From Aphrocallistes beatrix (taxonomy: Eukaryota; Porifera; Hexactinellida; Sceptrulophora; Aphrocallistidae), in assembly GCA_963281255.1 (NCBI GenBank), contig OY725505.1, positions 2,604,001 to 2,668,000 of the forward strand: DNA of 64,000 bases, in the 5' to 3' direction. The position numbers and the translations under genes are program-made. Positions 52,101-61,548 of this stretch are shown in pieces. Position 1 is the stretch's first letter. The number at the start of each line of letters is the position of its first letter. Under the pieces are notes generated by a model. It was not told the origin of the DNA. It saw only the letters and a program-made list of their open reading frames with translations, and made no database searches.

Positions 52101-52872
52101 TTCTGTGCGGTTTATTCGGGTAAATTGCATTATTCAACAACAAAATCAAGTTATTCGACAAGCTAAGCGTGCTAAATAGCGAGCTTAACGCACTCGGCGG
52201 GAAGCACTGGATTGGGGTCCAGCGCGACTAAAGCAAGCAAGTAAGGGGATCTGGAGGACTTGTCCTCTTCAAATTTTAGATGCTGAAATATCGATTTAGA
52301 GTTATACTAACCATGTATGGAGCAATAATGATCTAATTGATCTTAATATTCATTATTTTTGATGCATGAAAATCAAAACAAAATATTTTACCCATTTGAG
52401 TAAGAACAAATCATAATGACTGAACTGTTAACTTTAACTTACCACATAGATCAAGAAAGGATATACGATAATGCGAGTGCCAATAGTCCAACAGTTGGAT
52501 CAGATGTCCCTAGGACCCTTGCCCTGGGTCATTTGTCCGAGGGACCACTGGTACTACCACACCGGAATGTTTACGCCTGATAATTATTGAATAATTTCTT
52601 AATAAAGATTATCAGTTGTCACCTTTGGGAAATATCCTTCGCTGGAGACGTGAGTCTTCTGGAACGAACATATTCCAAGAGTAAGCACCCTTCCGACTCT
52701 TCAGTTCCAGGATTCTCCCTATCAGGTAGTCCCATGGTTCTACAGGTTGGTTAGCAACCACTCCGGTCACTAGGCATTCCAATATGTCACATAGTTTAGT
52801 CTCTTCTACGTAGCTTAGCAACGACTGTTCTGCTTCGAAAGTGAAGTTGGTTGAATTATTGTCTTGAGACAT
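45890..52872 (-). CDS. FBXL13: FBXL13/DRC6-like F-box and leucine-rich-repeat protein, seven exons
   Basis: Gene model from splice signals and phase. Exons are 52872-52623, 51697-51486, 50763-50408, 49905-49497, 48619-48188, 47739-47285 and 46163-45890; they sum to 2388 nt, 795 codons plus stop, with every junction in frame. Order: RIIa/Dpy-30-like docking helix pair (~14-60), helical basic region (~85-150), acidic linker (~225), F-box (~252-292, completed only by joining exons 3 and 4: LVAKIFSFLDFKSLA then RCARVCRTW), then LRRs of the L-x-x-L-x-L-x-x-C type to the end. Order and length match vertebrate FBXL13 (about 735 residues), known as DRC6 of the nexin-dynein regulatory complex in motile cilia and as an SCF substrate receptor. 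In a sponge it would serve choanocyte and larval flagella (inference). Introns are 0.6-1.1 kb and carry MITEs. Confidence 0.85.
46942..47272. mobile_element. MITE in FBXL13-like intron 6, overlapping the donor site
   Basis: ~330 bp with ~80 bp inverted arms (TTAGTTACCGGACAATG, GACATTTCGTC). AGAGAGAC on both sides (46934-46941 and 47273-47280). On the minus strand the duplicated bases supply positions +5 and +6 of the exon 6 donor (GTGAGT). Confidence 0.8.
47285..47739 (-). CDS. FBXL13: FBXL13-like exon 6
   Basis: Acceptor ATATAG before 47739, donor GG/GTGAGT after 47285. Begins VLNVAECIKIGD, then LRRs with ELTLTNLVRISD, INLSGCNITDTG and QLDLAFCRGINN. The adjoining vertebrate segment is collinear. 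Confidence 0.88.
48009..48161. mobile_element. Pogo/Tigger-like MITE in FBXL13-like intron 5
   Basis: Ends CAGTAGAACATCGTTAATCG and GCGAGGTTCTACTA, flanked by TA. AATACGAACAAATTTCGATC inside matches the 20696 element. Confidence 0.75.
48188..48619 (-). CDS. FBXL13: FBXL13-like exon 5
   Basis: Acceptor CCTCAG before 48619, donor CAG/GTCAGC after 48188, 144 codons in phase 0. LRRs include LVHVDMSGCKQLTP, HVDLIGARALTD and HVHLANCGRLGD. Confidence 0.88.
48886..49145. mobile_element. TA-flanked MITE in FBXL13-like intron 4
   Basis: 260 bp with ends CAGTACACTCTCGCTAAT and GAAAAGCGAGGGTGTACTG, TA on both sides. CCGAACAGCTC and AGTTCGGATTAG form inner repeats. Pogo/Tigger-like. Confidence 0.75.
49214..49452. 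mobile_element. Mariner-like MITE in FBXL13-like intron 4, carrying foldback copy E
   Basis: Ends CAGGCTGTCTCAAAAG and TTTTGAGACACCCTG, flanked by TA. Split by the foldback element at 49280-49432. Confidence 0.8.
49280..49432. mobile_element. GC-rich foldback element, copy E
   Basis: Left end GGGCATGCTTAATTTCCGGG, right end drifted to AATTAGGCACCC. AAATATTT on both sides (49272-49279 and 49433-49440), eight bases of the usual nine. The most decayed of the five copies. Confidence 0.8.
49497..49905 (-). CDS. FBXL13: FBXL13-like exon 4 (second half of F-box, first LRRs)
   Basis: Acceptor GTGTAG before 49905, donor CAG/GTGCGT after 49497. CARVCRTWKLL completes the F-box, followed by LWRHINLSQF and LRRs HLCLRGCHAVTR, DLNISDIPHVSD and FLSLAACLDFS. 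Confidence 0.9.
50004..50192. mobile_element. CATACATGCC MITE family copy in FBXL13-like intron 3
   Basis: CATGCATGTCAACTTGAGTC start and GCGTTGAATTTCGCTGGACA interior; the right end is not clear. Third recognisable copy of the family. Confidence 0.7.
50408..50763 (-). CDS. FBXL13: FBXL13-like exon 3 (linker and first half of F-box)
   Basis: Acceptor CACAG before 50763, donor AAG/GTGGAT after 50408. Encodes FSRWLDWSRYVTAQH, a basic helix, an acidic stretch (DEDLDEDKVDE) and HLVAKIFSFLDFKSLA of the F-box. Confidence 0.88.
50801..50952. mobile_element. hAT-like MITE in FBXL13-like intron 2
   Basis: 152 bp, ends CAGTGGTTCG and TGAAAACCGCTG, exact 8 bp duplication TACTATGG (50793-50800 and 50953-50960). 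Confidence 0.85.
51486..51697 (-). CDS. FBXL13: FBXL13-like exon 2 (helical N-terminal region)
   Basis: Acceptor TTCTAG before 51697, donor AGG/GTAGGT after 51486. LFRLIEKEERALEPSLDMYM, then AFREWRVERIQKRKQ resembles the W-x-x-x-A-R repeats at the start of vertebrate FBXL13. Confidence 0.85.
51781..51968. mobile_element. TA-type (pogo/mariner-like) MITE in FBXL13-like intron 1
   Basis: Ends CAGTCGACTCTGCTTAATAG and TATTAAGAGGAGTCGACTG with TA on both sides. Intact relative of 6802-7092 and 55114-55284. Confidence 0.85.
52623..52872 (-). CDS. FBXL13: FBXL13-like exon 1 (RIIa/Dpy-30-like docking domain)
   Basis: ATG at 52872 (MSQDNNS). SLLSYVEETKLCDILECLVT then WDYLIGRILELK has the two-helix L-x-x-Y, L-L-x-x-L, P-x-x-P-x-x-F/Y-L pattern of RIIa/Dpy-30 domains that dock radial-spoke and AKAP-type helices. 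YSWNMFVPED follows. Donor AAAG/GTGACA fits the phase of exon 2 exactly (Gly codon split 1/2). Alternatively the frame reads through to a stop three codons later, giving an 86-residue stand-alone protein; the splice phase and the downstream match favour exon 1. Confidence 0.65.
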
Positions 52873-52936
52873 AATCAACTAATTATTAAAGCAAAAAAGA
52901 TGTGGTGACGTACGTACATAAATTGTACATAAGTAC

Positions 52937-53577
52937 AGTGGAACCCCGCTTAACGGCCACCCCGGAATAGCAGTCACTTTTTTAACTTACTATAGACATT
53001 AACATTAATTTATGTCAGAATTCCGGCCATTCTTTTAGAACGAAACCCTATTTTAACCTCAGAATTACGGCCAATCTTAACAATAGGGAATCATTATTGC
53101 AAGTTTGAAAACGAAAACAATTTCTTTACAATTCAATAACAATACATTGGATTGGGGATACGGACAGTTCATATCGCATTCATATCGCAACACTTCTGTG
53201 AAAGAATTGTTGCGATATGAATGAGTAAAATTTCGCTATCATTATCAGTATTAAAATAAATGTAAAGTGGCTCAGAAAAATAGCTAAGACAAATTATCTA
53301 GCACCCTTCGTAATAGCATCGAAGTACGTATACTAAAAATGTTCACAGAGTGCTAAATATTAGTTAAATTTGAAAAAATATAGGACTGAAACGAATATGA
53401 GTTTCAAAACTAATGAATACGGTATAGCCTCTGGACAACGGACATTTTGGGACCAGAGTCGTTGTCCGTTATTTAGAGGTTGTCCGCTATTCGGAGGTCG
53501 AGCCTTATACAGTAGATATTGGATATAGTAATATTAGATATAGTGGCATATTGGATATAGTGATAATTCTAAGCAGT
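52937..53577. other. Spacer of decayed pogo-like MITE pieces
   Basis: 52937-53090 starts like a pogo-type end (CAGTGGAACCCCGCTTAACG). 53417-53515 carries GTTGTCCGTTATTTAGAGG and TTGTCCGCTATTCGGAGG, as does 54895-55080. No gene. Confidence 0.5.
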
Positions 53578-53745
53578 TTGAGGTGCCCCAGTCGATGATA
53601 TTCCATACAAAATGTATTGGATATTGGATATAGTGATAATTTGACCTATCACTATCACTATAGCCAATATCTACTCCATATCCAATATATCACTATATCT
53701 AATAAAATTAATATGGAATGTCATTGACTAGGGCACCTCAAGTTC
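53578..53745. mobile_element. Small palindromic MITE with GATATTGGATATAGTG repeats
   Basis: Ends TGAGGTGCCCCAGTCGATGA and its near-complement (GACTAGGGCACCTCA). The interior has several ATATTGGATATAGTGATAA units in both directions, which continue outside to the left (53513-53560). Confidence 0.6.
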
Positions 53746-53905
53746 TCAACCCCAAAAATTATAATTAAATCCAATATCGTCTGTATTAGCTAATAGTACT
53801 ATAACACACTATCAAATGGTGCTGTTGCATGGTATTTTGAGATCCTAGTTTTAACTAACAATGGATTGATAGCGTGGTATTTTGAGATTTCAATGGATTG
53901 GCATA

Positions 53906-54529
53906 GTAATATGAATCTAAATGTTCCTAAAATGAGAATATTTATATCTAGACGCTGTAAAATGTGTTAGATAAGCGAAATTCTCAACTCGTAATTACAA
54001 TTAAATGTAAATGTACATACTTGTAAAATGGAACTTTCGTATCCAAGGAAGAGTTATCCCTGGACTGCTTTATTGTGCTCTCATAGGCATACCAAAAGTA
54101 TATTGAAAGCAAAGGTGTAAGGGATTCTCCTAGGCCTGGCTACGCCTCTAATTGAAAACAATAAATACTTTCTTCAACACATTGTAAAGTTATACTAATT
54201 ATTATTGTAAAATGATACTAAAGAATATGTTGTAACTCTTGTCTTCTGACGAATCAACAACATCAATTTACAAATCCTTTTCCTGGGATTTAATACTTTG
54301 GACCTGCTTGTTAATCAACAATATAACTATTATAACAATATTATCTTGTTAGAATTGTTATTCAAAAAACATGCTCTTATCAAAGACTACGAGGTTACTG
54401 TAGCCAAAATAGAAGGACTTTAAGGGAAACGAGTCTATTAATCGATAATTGCGTCGAAAATAATCTTTCATCAAATTCTATTTACCATACTAATAGCTGT
54501 ACTGAGAATAAAAGCTCTGAACCAATAGA
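53906..54529 (+). repeat. Long direct repeat, left copy (brackets the GMC gene)
   Basis: 624 bp collinear with 59773-60663, from TAATATGAATCTAAATGTTC through AGAGTTATCCCTGGACTGCT and TACGAGGTTACTGTAGCCAA to AAGCTCTGAACCAATAGA. High identity. No open frame, no TG...CA ends. Confidence 0.85.
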
Positions 54530-55113
54530 TTGGACTATAAGGGAACACTACTTGAATCTTGATGACTAAAAGTAGTTATGTAAGTCAGTTTGCTTGTACC
54601 TTATAATATCGCACCGTACATGTCCCGATTTCTAAAGAGAGATGTCAACATCGCTTATGCAAAAGTGATAAGGGGAAAATTAATAGAGGAGCTGGTTATA
54701 GAAATCCCCTGTGACTTTATGGACCCAGAGAATACATAGATAAAATGAAAGAGATAATAGACTCTTTGAAGAGCAATGCATTTGTATAGAGAGCTAAATT
54801 TATAATATTGTACTTATACTTTAGCAATGATAAAAATAAAAATAAAACTATCATGAATTCATGGCGTATCATTATTTCGATATCATATACAAGATGTATC
54901 TGTCCGTTATTCAGAGGCAAAAAAGTACTCAAAATTCAATTCGGGACCCAGTTGCTGTCCGCTATTTCAGGTTGCTTTTCTATTAGACATAAGCTAAATT
55001 CAATCCGTGCCACGAGGGTTATCCGTTATTTAGAGGTTGTCTGCTATTCGGAGGGGTCGTTATGGGAGGCTCCACTGTATTTGAATATTTGGTATATTCG
55101 TTTCATCTCTATA
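54530..55113. other. Spacer with pogo-like end
   Basis: 55030-55080 ends in GGAGGCTCCACTGTA, the right end of a pogo-like element whose body (54895 on) has TCCGTTATTCAGAGG. No gene. Confidence 0.45.
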
Positions 55114-55284
55114 CAGTCGACTCCGCTTAATATAGTCACTGTTTAATCAGGTCACTTTTGGAAGGACCGGAATAGCTCTCACATATAGAAGCTAATACAA
55201 AATATTTTCGGTTAATAGGGTTCTCTGCTTAATCGGGGCAAAATGCCCTCTGACCGATGTGACCCTATTAAGCGGAGTCGACTG
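55114..55284. mobile_element. TA-type (pogo/mariner-like) MITE
   Basis: 171 bp, ends CAGTCGACTCCGCTTAATAT and TATTAAGCGGAGTCGACTG with TA on both sides. Opposite in orientation to the 51781 copy. Sits ~220 bases beyond the stop of the GMC gene. Confidence 0.88.
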
Positions 55285-55506
55285 TATTTTACAATTATAT
55301 TTTTGATCGCTTGTATAAAATACTATTAATTACAAACAATTACAATTAACACATGTCTCTATATTAGACACAAATACATGATATGGGCGCTCTAAGCAAC
55401 TGTTAACACACCTTATAGGGAAATATTGCAAGCTCTAATAGCATAGCTATATACTAAGTCCTAAAACACACAAATAGAATTCCCAATCCCTGCTACTTCA
55501 TTGTCT

Positions 55507-57177
55507 TCAACTCCAAATATTGTCTTTGCACAAGTTGTCAGCTAAATGCTGCGACATTCCAACCATAGCCAAAGTCGGATTCCATGATCCACTACGCGGC
55601 CACAACGAACCCCCAGTCACATAGACATTCCCAATCCCGTTTAGCTTATACTGCAAATCAACAGGAGCAGCTTCGTTGTCACCTATCCAGAGGGTAGATC
55701 CCTCATGCACCAACCCAGGCACTCGTATCTGTTCTGTGGAAGGACGCTCCAATTTCCATTCACCTCTTCCATCAGAATTCTCATGCCAATACTCTAGAAC
55801 GGATGAGTCATTTGAGAGTATGTGTTCCAATGCTTGGAATGTCCCTTGATCCATTTCATCCCAGACTAGCAGATCTTTTCCACTAGCTTGCACTTGCAGA
55901 GTTACATTTGCCGTTAGATCTTGATCATCATTCTTGCAGACCCAATTATTCTCATTATAAAGTAATTCGCCTAGGGCAGCACAAGCGAAAACTACATGAT
56001 CAGTTGATGACAGTAGCTGTTCTTTGGAAGCAGTTGTGATCACATCCGGCATGCATCTTTGTGCAGTCTTTGCATTTCTTCCTGGATTTTTATCAGATAT
56101 CCCAGTTATCTGTACGTGATATTGTCCATTAGTCTCCTTATTTTCTCCAGCCAGATATATTGCAGCCAATTCTAACTCATTCAACTGATCATTAAACGGA
56201 TATTCCTTTCTAGGGACGCGAGCAGTTATTGAACTAATGAAATGCGCAGTGAATCGTTTACCTGCGTTTTTTACAGATGGAAATGAGTTTAAAACTAGAG
56301 TGGTTGGCGGTATTGTACCCATTGCAAGAATAACTTTAGCATTACCGACATGTATTGTTCCACGTGAAGTTTCCAGTGCAGTCGCGTTATTGTCATCTTG
56401 CAATATTCTTTTCACAACACACTCCAGTGCAATACGGAGAGGATTTCGTTTATTATGAGAATTATGGTTTTCGAAGATTTCAAGCAAAGGACCTGGAACG
56501 GCAAACTTTTTTACACAAATATCTGGTTCATCCGGAGCACCCATGGCCAATGATGTATGAATTACACGAGTGGCTGAGGGAATCTTGTCCAAATTTGTAG
56601 ACAGTCTCTCATAGAGTTTCTTCTGCAGTACATTATATGTTGATTTTTCACAGTTTTTGTTACCACCGATTTGATTGGCAGGAATTGAATTCAGTAGAAT
56701 CGCCGCTTCATCACAGTACTTTCGAGTTGTCTCGATTAGCTGCGCGGGCCATCCTTCCATCTCCTTCACAGTTGGTTTAACGCACCATCCACTCCACAAA
56801 GTGGATTTTCCTCCGAAGAAAGATCTCATTCCATGCAGCAATTTTATGGGAGAACCAGTGGTGGTTTCAGGAGATAGATTCCATGGAAATGATTCAGTCG
56901 GTCCCAAAGTTTTTTGAAAAGGAAGTGGCATATTTTGAAAGTGTTCCGGTAAAAAGAAAGAACCTCTCTCAAGGATAAGTATTTTTGCCTTCGGATTATT
57001 TTGGTACATTCTTTCCACAAAAGCCAGGGCACATAAACCACTCCCAACTACGATATAATCAAAACACTCTTCCGTTACTCTCTCCCAATCCGACTCTGTC
57101 ACGAAGAAAAGGTTGTCCAGTATATTCTGGCCTGTAATTTGTTGGTTTGGTGGAGCGGATCCGTAATTAGAGTTCAT
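55507..57177 (-). CDS. GMC-family FAD-dependent oxidoreductase
   Basis: 556 residues, ATG 57177, single exon. N-terminal Rossmann fold YIVVGSGLCALAFVERM (41-57) with the ribose-binding acid at E70 (ILILERG). The second FAD stretch is FFGGKSTLWSGWC (120-132). A second FAD-domain strand (VILAMGTIPPT) lies mid-protein, and the GMC C-terminal signature is GGSLWPRSGSWNPTLAMVGMSQHLAD near the end, with the Asn-Pro pair used as part of the active site in GMC enzymes. Family members oxidise alcohol groups of sugars, choline or similar with O2 or other acceptors; the substrate cannot be told. No signal peptide, so cytosolic. Lack of introns over 1.7 kb contrasts with the neighbouring FBXL13-like gene and would fit acquisition from bacteria or fungi, or retroposition. 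Flanked by 5.2 kb-spaced direct repeats. Confidence 0.85.
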   Translation of the reverse strand: MNSNYGSAPPNQQITGQNILDNLFFVTESDWERVTEECFDYIVVGSGLCALAFVERMYQNNPKAKILILERGSFFLPEHFQNMPLPFQKTLGPTESFPWNLSPETTTGSPIKLLHGMRSFFGGKSTLWSGWCVKPTVKEMEGWPAQLIETTRKYCDEAAILLNSIPANQIGGNKNCEKSTYNVLQKKLYERLSTNLDKIPSATRVIHTSLAMGAPDEPDICVKKFAVPGPLLEIFENHNSHNKRNPLRIALECVVKRILQDDNNATALETSRGTIHVGNAKVILAMGTIPPTTLVLNSFPSVKNAGKRFTAHFISSITARVPRKEYPFNDQLNELELAAIYLAGENKETNGQYHVQITGISDKNPGRNAKTAQRCMPDVITTASKEQLLSSTDHVVFACAALGELLYNENNWVCKNDDQDLTANVTLQVQASGKDLLVWDEMDQGTFQALEHILSNDSSVLEYWHENSDGRGEWKLERPSTEQIRVPGLVHEGSTLWIGDNEAAPVDLQYKLNGIGNVYVTGGSLWPRSGSWNPTLAMVGMSQHLADNLCKDNIWS

Positions 57178-57954
57178 TTTATATTTGTTAATTCTTTAGA
57201 TTATTACTGAAGATCGATTGTTTATATACTTTTGTAGGATTTACTGCTATCCTACTAGATAACAGTAAATCCCTTCGTTCTACTCACTATGCTATTGCAT
57301 AGGCATATTATGTTGCATTTGAAGTCGCAGGATATATGCTATTGGTTTATCAGTAAATGCTGTATTTCTTCAAATACATGAAACAACATTCGTATTGTTA
57401 ACAATGGACGTTTAATAATACATTAATACATAGCTCATGAACATTTGATTGCAACTTGTGTATGTAAACAGTTGTTTGTATATGATATTATTATAAATTC
57501 GAGGGTTTTCCTGAAGTATAACGATCGACAAATGACCATTTTTTGGTAAAATTATGGCGAAATTCTGATAAAAAAAGCTTATTTTGGATCTGACATCAGA
57601 AAATATTCGTCTTAAAATAGGTTGCAGGCTTCGGTTAAAAGTTCCGTAATCACTCATGACACATCATAGTATTTTCACTCATTTTGATAGCAAAAAAAAA
57701 ATCTAGCTACATAAACCCAATTTATTGTGGACAAGCTGCTGATAAATCAAATTTATTAGTGCAACTCCTATAGGGAGATGTCCTTATGGCATGTACGGAG
57801 TATCTCGTCCGTCCGTATGTATGTATGTGTACGCGCGCTGCTGCGAAATCTAACAGTCCGATTTTACCAAATTTCGCATGTAGGATCTCTTTATGGTGTA
57901 GATGTGCACCGTCAACATTTTTTCGCAAAATCTCATCACTTCCGGTTGAGTATA
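57178..57954. other. Upstream spacer of the GMC gene, nothing recognised
   Basis: AT-rich. A small hairpin at 57234-57276 (GTAGGATTTACTGCTATCC and TAACAGTAAATCC) lies 60-100 bases before the ATG. Confidence 0.4.
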
Positions 57955-58433
57955 CAGTACCCGGACAAAAGTATTTGTACACTATATTATTCCCCATACA
58001 AATAGTACTAAATTGGATCTTTTCATGAAGGGAAAAGTATTCAAACTCTAAGAGCTATTAAGAGTCTGATTTAAGATTCGAAATCTTCACATTCAAATTA
58101 CTAATAGTTGAAGATTTCTAATAAATTACTCAATTCAATGAGTAAAGATTATCAACCTGTGCCACAAGAGGTAGTACATTGCCATCATGTATAGTGATAA
58201 AAATGGACATATGTGACACAAAGTGGCAGTGATTGATAATTTGAAAACATTGGGAATTAATAATTAATAGAAATATCCTACAATAACTAATTTAAATGCA
58301 GAGATTTCGAATTTGATACCCGATTAGTTGTATCACTTACCGTTTCGGAGTTTTAATCTTCATGGATAGACCCATTTTAGTATTAAATACACGTAAGATA
58401 ATGAAGTGTGCAAATACTTTTGTCCAGATACTG
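57955..58433. mobile_element. Tc1/mariner-like non-autonomous element
   Basis: 479 bp with ends CAGTACCCGGACAAAAGTAT and ATACTTTTGTCCAGATACTG (two mismatches), TA on both sides. No transposase frame inside. Confidence 0.85.
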
Positions 58434-58658
58434 TATATTCATATTTTAACACCACCACTGCAAAGCTTTGTTTAAAGATATAAGTAAGATCTTGACGATT
58501 AATGTAGGGTTTTGAGTATTTCCCGATGTATTCCGATATTTACATTTCATGTTCTTTCAAGTCATTTCCTGGAGCTGCACTATCGGTCTGTCGACCGACA
58601 TTTTATTGGGAAAGTTCTCGATAGGTTCAATTTATTTTAGCTATGTTTTCAATGGATT

Positions 58659-58702
58659 GGATTTATTTGCTGAGGGATCGAATTCCCTCAGCAAATAAAT
58701 CC
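58659..58702. repeat. Perfect 19 bp palindrome, 6 nt loop
   Basis: GGATTTATTTGCTGAGGGA (58659-58677) and exact complement (58684-58702) around TCGAAT. The surroundings repeat AATTTATTTTGGACATGTTG-like phrases (58620-58850). Confidence 0.75.
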
Positions 58703-59772
58703 ATTTCGACATGTTGAAACTGACCGAATTTATTTCAGGTATGTGACACATGTTGATGAATTTAAATTAGTTTCCACATTTTGTTGATGGATCCAATTTA
58801 TTTTGGACATGTTGTGTTGATAACTCGAATTACTTTCTTGAGCCAAAAAGTTATATTTAGTCAACCAAATGCATAAACAATGTCATTGAAAGCAATTACC
58901 AGAAATCAAAATCTATGAATGTTTGTTTCATTTCATACAAATAATATGGCTCAAATTTTATTTGAGAAGATTACCTTGACTCAAAATTTTAAATCTGATA
59001 CTGGAATACCATAATATACACAAACATTAATGGCGCTCTACATTCAATCTTTTACAACAACCTGTTGTCCGAAAACCTGAAAGACTAAAACTTAAAAAAA
59101 CAAATATTATTCAAGTACAGTATGTAAAAAGATAGATGGATGTCGCAATTAGACTTTTTGTCTTTGAAACTTAAGTGACGACTAACAACGCTGTGTTGAA
59201 AGTTACCATGTTTTGAGAGAATTATCTTTCAGTACACTAAAATTAATTCGATATATCAACAACATAGCTAAAATAAATCTGACTATCATCAACATGCCTA
59301 GAATACAATTTAGCAACATTGATGCCACTCAACTATCATATTTTCAATCTCAAAGGTAAGTAGAAGATCAAACAAAACTAGGGAGATTATGTTTCATCAG
59401 GTCTTGTACTTAGAGTTCAAACACGCAGTTCCTGTCATCGTATATATCCACAGAGATGTTCAAAAGAGGATATTAGATATATCAATGGAAAAATTTGTTG
59501 AAAGACAAGCATGACTGCAGGGCGTGACTAGACTTTTGAAATAGGGCGGTGCTAATTGGTTAAATATTTATAGAAGAGTGAGTATTAATATTTGATAAAC
59601 TTAATATGACCCAGAAAAACAAAGATATACATCAAAATTGTAAACTTGCATTCTCCATTTCCTAGGGTATTTTGCAATGAATAATTTACAAATATTGTCT
59701 ACTCTAGGGGTCCGAATAAACGGGAGGGGGGGGAAGGGAGGTTGGATTTAAATTAATTGATGTATTACATAC
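58703..59772. other. Intergenic, nothing recognised
   Basis: AT-rich. Degenerate GAATTTATTT...ATGTTGATG phrases continue to ~58850, and a G run is at 59725-59735. No gene. Confidence 0.45.
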
Positions 59773-60663
59773 TAATATGAATCTAAATGTTCCTAAAATG
59801 AGAATATATCTATCTAGTCTCTGTAAAATGTATTAGCTAGCGAACTCCTCAACTCGTAATTATAATTAAATGTAAATATACTTTTCGTATTCAAGGAAGA
59901 GTTATCCCTGGACTGCTTTATTGTGCTCTCATAGGCACACCAAAAGTATATTGAAAGCAAAGGTATAAGAGGTTCTCCTAGGCCTGGCTACGCCTCTAAT
60001 TGAAAACAATACATACTTTCTTCAACACGTTGTTAGGTTCCATTAATTATTATTGTAAAGTAATACGATAAAGCATCATAGACAAATTTAAGGACTACCA
60101 TTTCACCTAAGAACATATCAGTTGACTCAGAGAGCAGATGTCCGATATTCTTAGAAATATGCAATTACTTATTAAGTTAAAATTGATATAGACCATATCT
60201 ACGCGTATATGTCCTGCATTTTTTATTTTGACTTGTCTAAAAATAAAATCCTTCATCATATTACAGGAAATTGTGCAATTGCTTGTTCTAAATTGTGCAA
60301 TTGCTTGTTCTAAATGGTGCAATTGCTTGGATACATTATTGAGTTATAATACTAGCTACAACTCTTGTCTTCTGACTAGTCAACATAATCAAATTACATT
60401 CCTTTTCCTGGGATAAAATACTTTGGACCTGAATGTCAATCAACAATATCTATTTATAACAATATTATCTTGTTAGAATTGGTATTCAAGAAACATGGTC
60501 TTATTAAAGACTACGAGGTTACTGTAGCCAAAATAGAAGGATTTATGGGAAACTAGTCTATTAATCGATTATTGCGTCGAAGATGATTCTTCATCAAATT
60601 CTATTGACCATACTAATAGCCGTACCGACAGTATACTGAGAATAAATGCTCTGAACCAATAGA
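59773..60663 (+). repeat. Long direct repeat, right copy, with ~270 bp insertion
   Basis: Matches 53906-54529 at both ends (59773-60065 and ~60360-60663). The middle ~290 bases are extra and include a triple tandem repeat. No open frame. Confidence 0.85.
60268..60332 (+). repeat. Triple ~22 bp tandem repeat
   Basis: AAATTGTGCAATTGCTTGTT then CT, two exact units and a third ending GGATAC. Inside the extra segment of the right direct repeat. Confidence 0.8.
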
Positions 60664-60987
60664 CAAAATAGAAAATTTCACATAACAAAATCACAATGTT
60701 TCGACTAACTAATGTTATGATTCTAAAAGTAGAAAAATCAAACTCAGTACTATACGATTTAAAACTGAGATTATTCTTCAATAAATTGATGGTTTGTGGT
60801 GTCACATTTTCTAATTTATACTTACAACCACACTTACGACCATAAATTAAGATGATTAAACTTTAAGATAGGAATCTCCACCTCCAATATTTGAATATGT
60901 AAAAAATACGTGCTAGCCTAGTCCGTACCCAGCATGTACTGAGTGAAATTTGGCGATTTTATAATTCGACATGAACCACTATCGATA

Positions 60988-61055
60988 AAGACTGAGTTCG
61001 AGCTAAGACTGAGTTCGAGCTAAGACTGAGTTCGAGCTAAGACTGAGTTCGAGCT
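60988..61055 (+). repeat. Four perfect 17 bp tandem units
   Basis: AAGACTGAGTTCGAGCT repeated four times without a mismatch. The absence of variation implies very recent expansion. Confidence 0.95.
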
Positions 61056-61548
61056 ATTTTGTACCAGGGATGATTACAAGTTGTTGCACCAAATAAGAAT
61101 TCTAATTTTATTGGAACAGATACTACTATGATACCTGAAAGAGACTAATAGAAAACATAGAAGATAATTCCTTAATTTACATTTAATGAGTATATTGTAC
61201 TATTTTAGATTTCTCAATTTTTCAATTTCAAAAACATTGTAATCCTGTTGATTGTGGAACTGTCTAGTTACACAATTCCGATCGATGCCAATATAACCTT
61301 GTTGCATTAATCTTGAGAAACAAAATTGACCCATAACATGTTCCTTTACATGATCTTATAATGAAATTAATAGTATCGTAATTAGCTTGTAGTAATTATG
61401 TGTAAATGGCTTAAAACTAAACTTGGAGAATAATTCTTTTGAAAGCTGATCTACATTTAAACTGATCTACATTTAATCGAGTGCAGGAACCAAAATAATT
61501 GCCCTATCAAAATAAACCATAAAGCAAATTGAACTTGACCTCCTAAGC
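61056..61548. other. Intergenic, nothing recognised
   Basis: AT-rich spacer between the tandem array and the hAT relic. Confidence 0.4.

Noticed and set aside
54717-55146. 71- and 112-codon frames
   Set aside because: They cross pogo-like MITE sequence; not gene-like.
57722-58028. Overlapping 75-91 codon frames on both strands upstream of the GMC gene
   Set aside because: They run into the mariner-like element and show no family features.
53906-60663. Direct repeats as LTRs of a retroelement
   Set aside because: No TG...CA ends, no primer-binding site or polypurine tract seen, and no gag or pol between them; the interior is a GMC enzyme gene.
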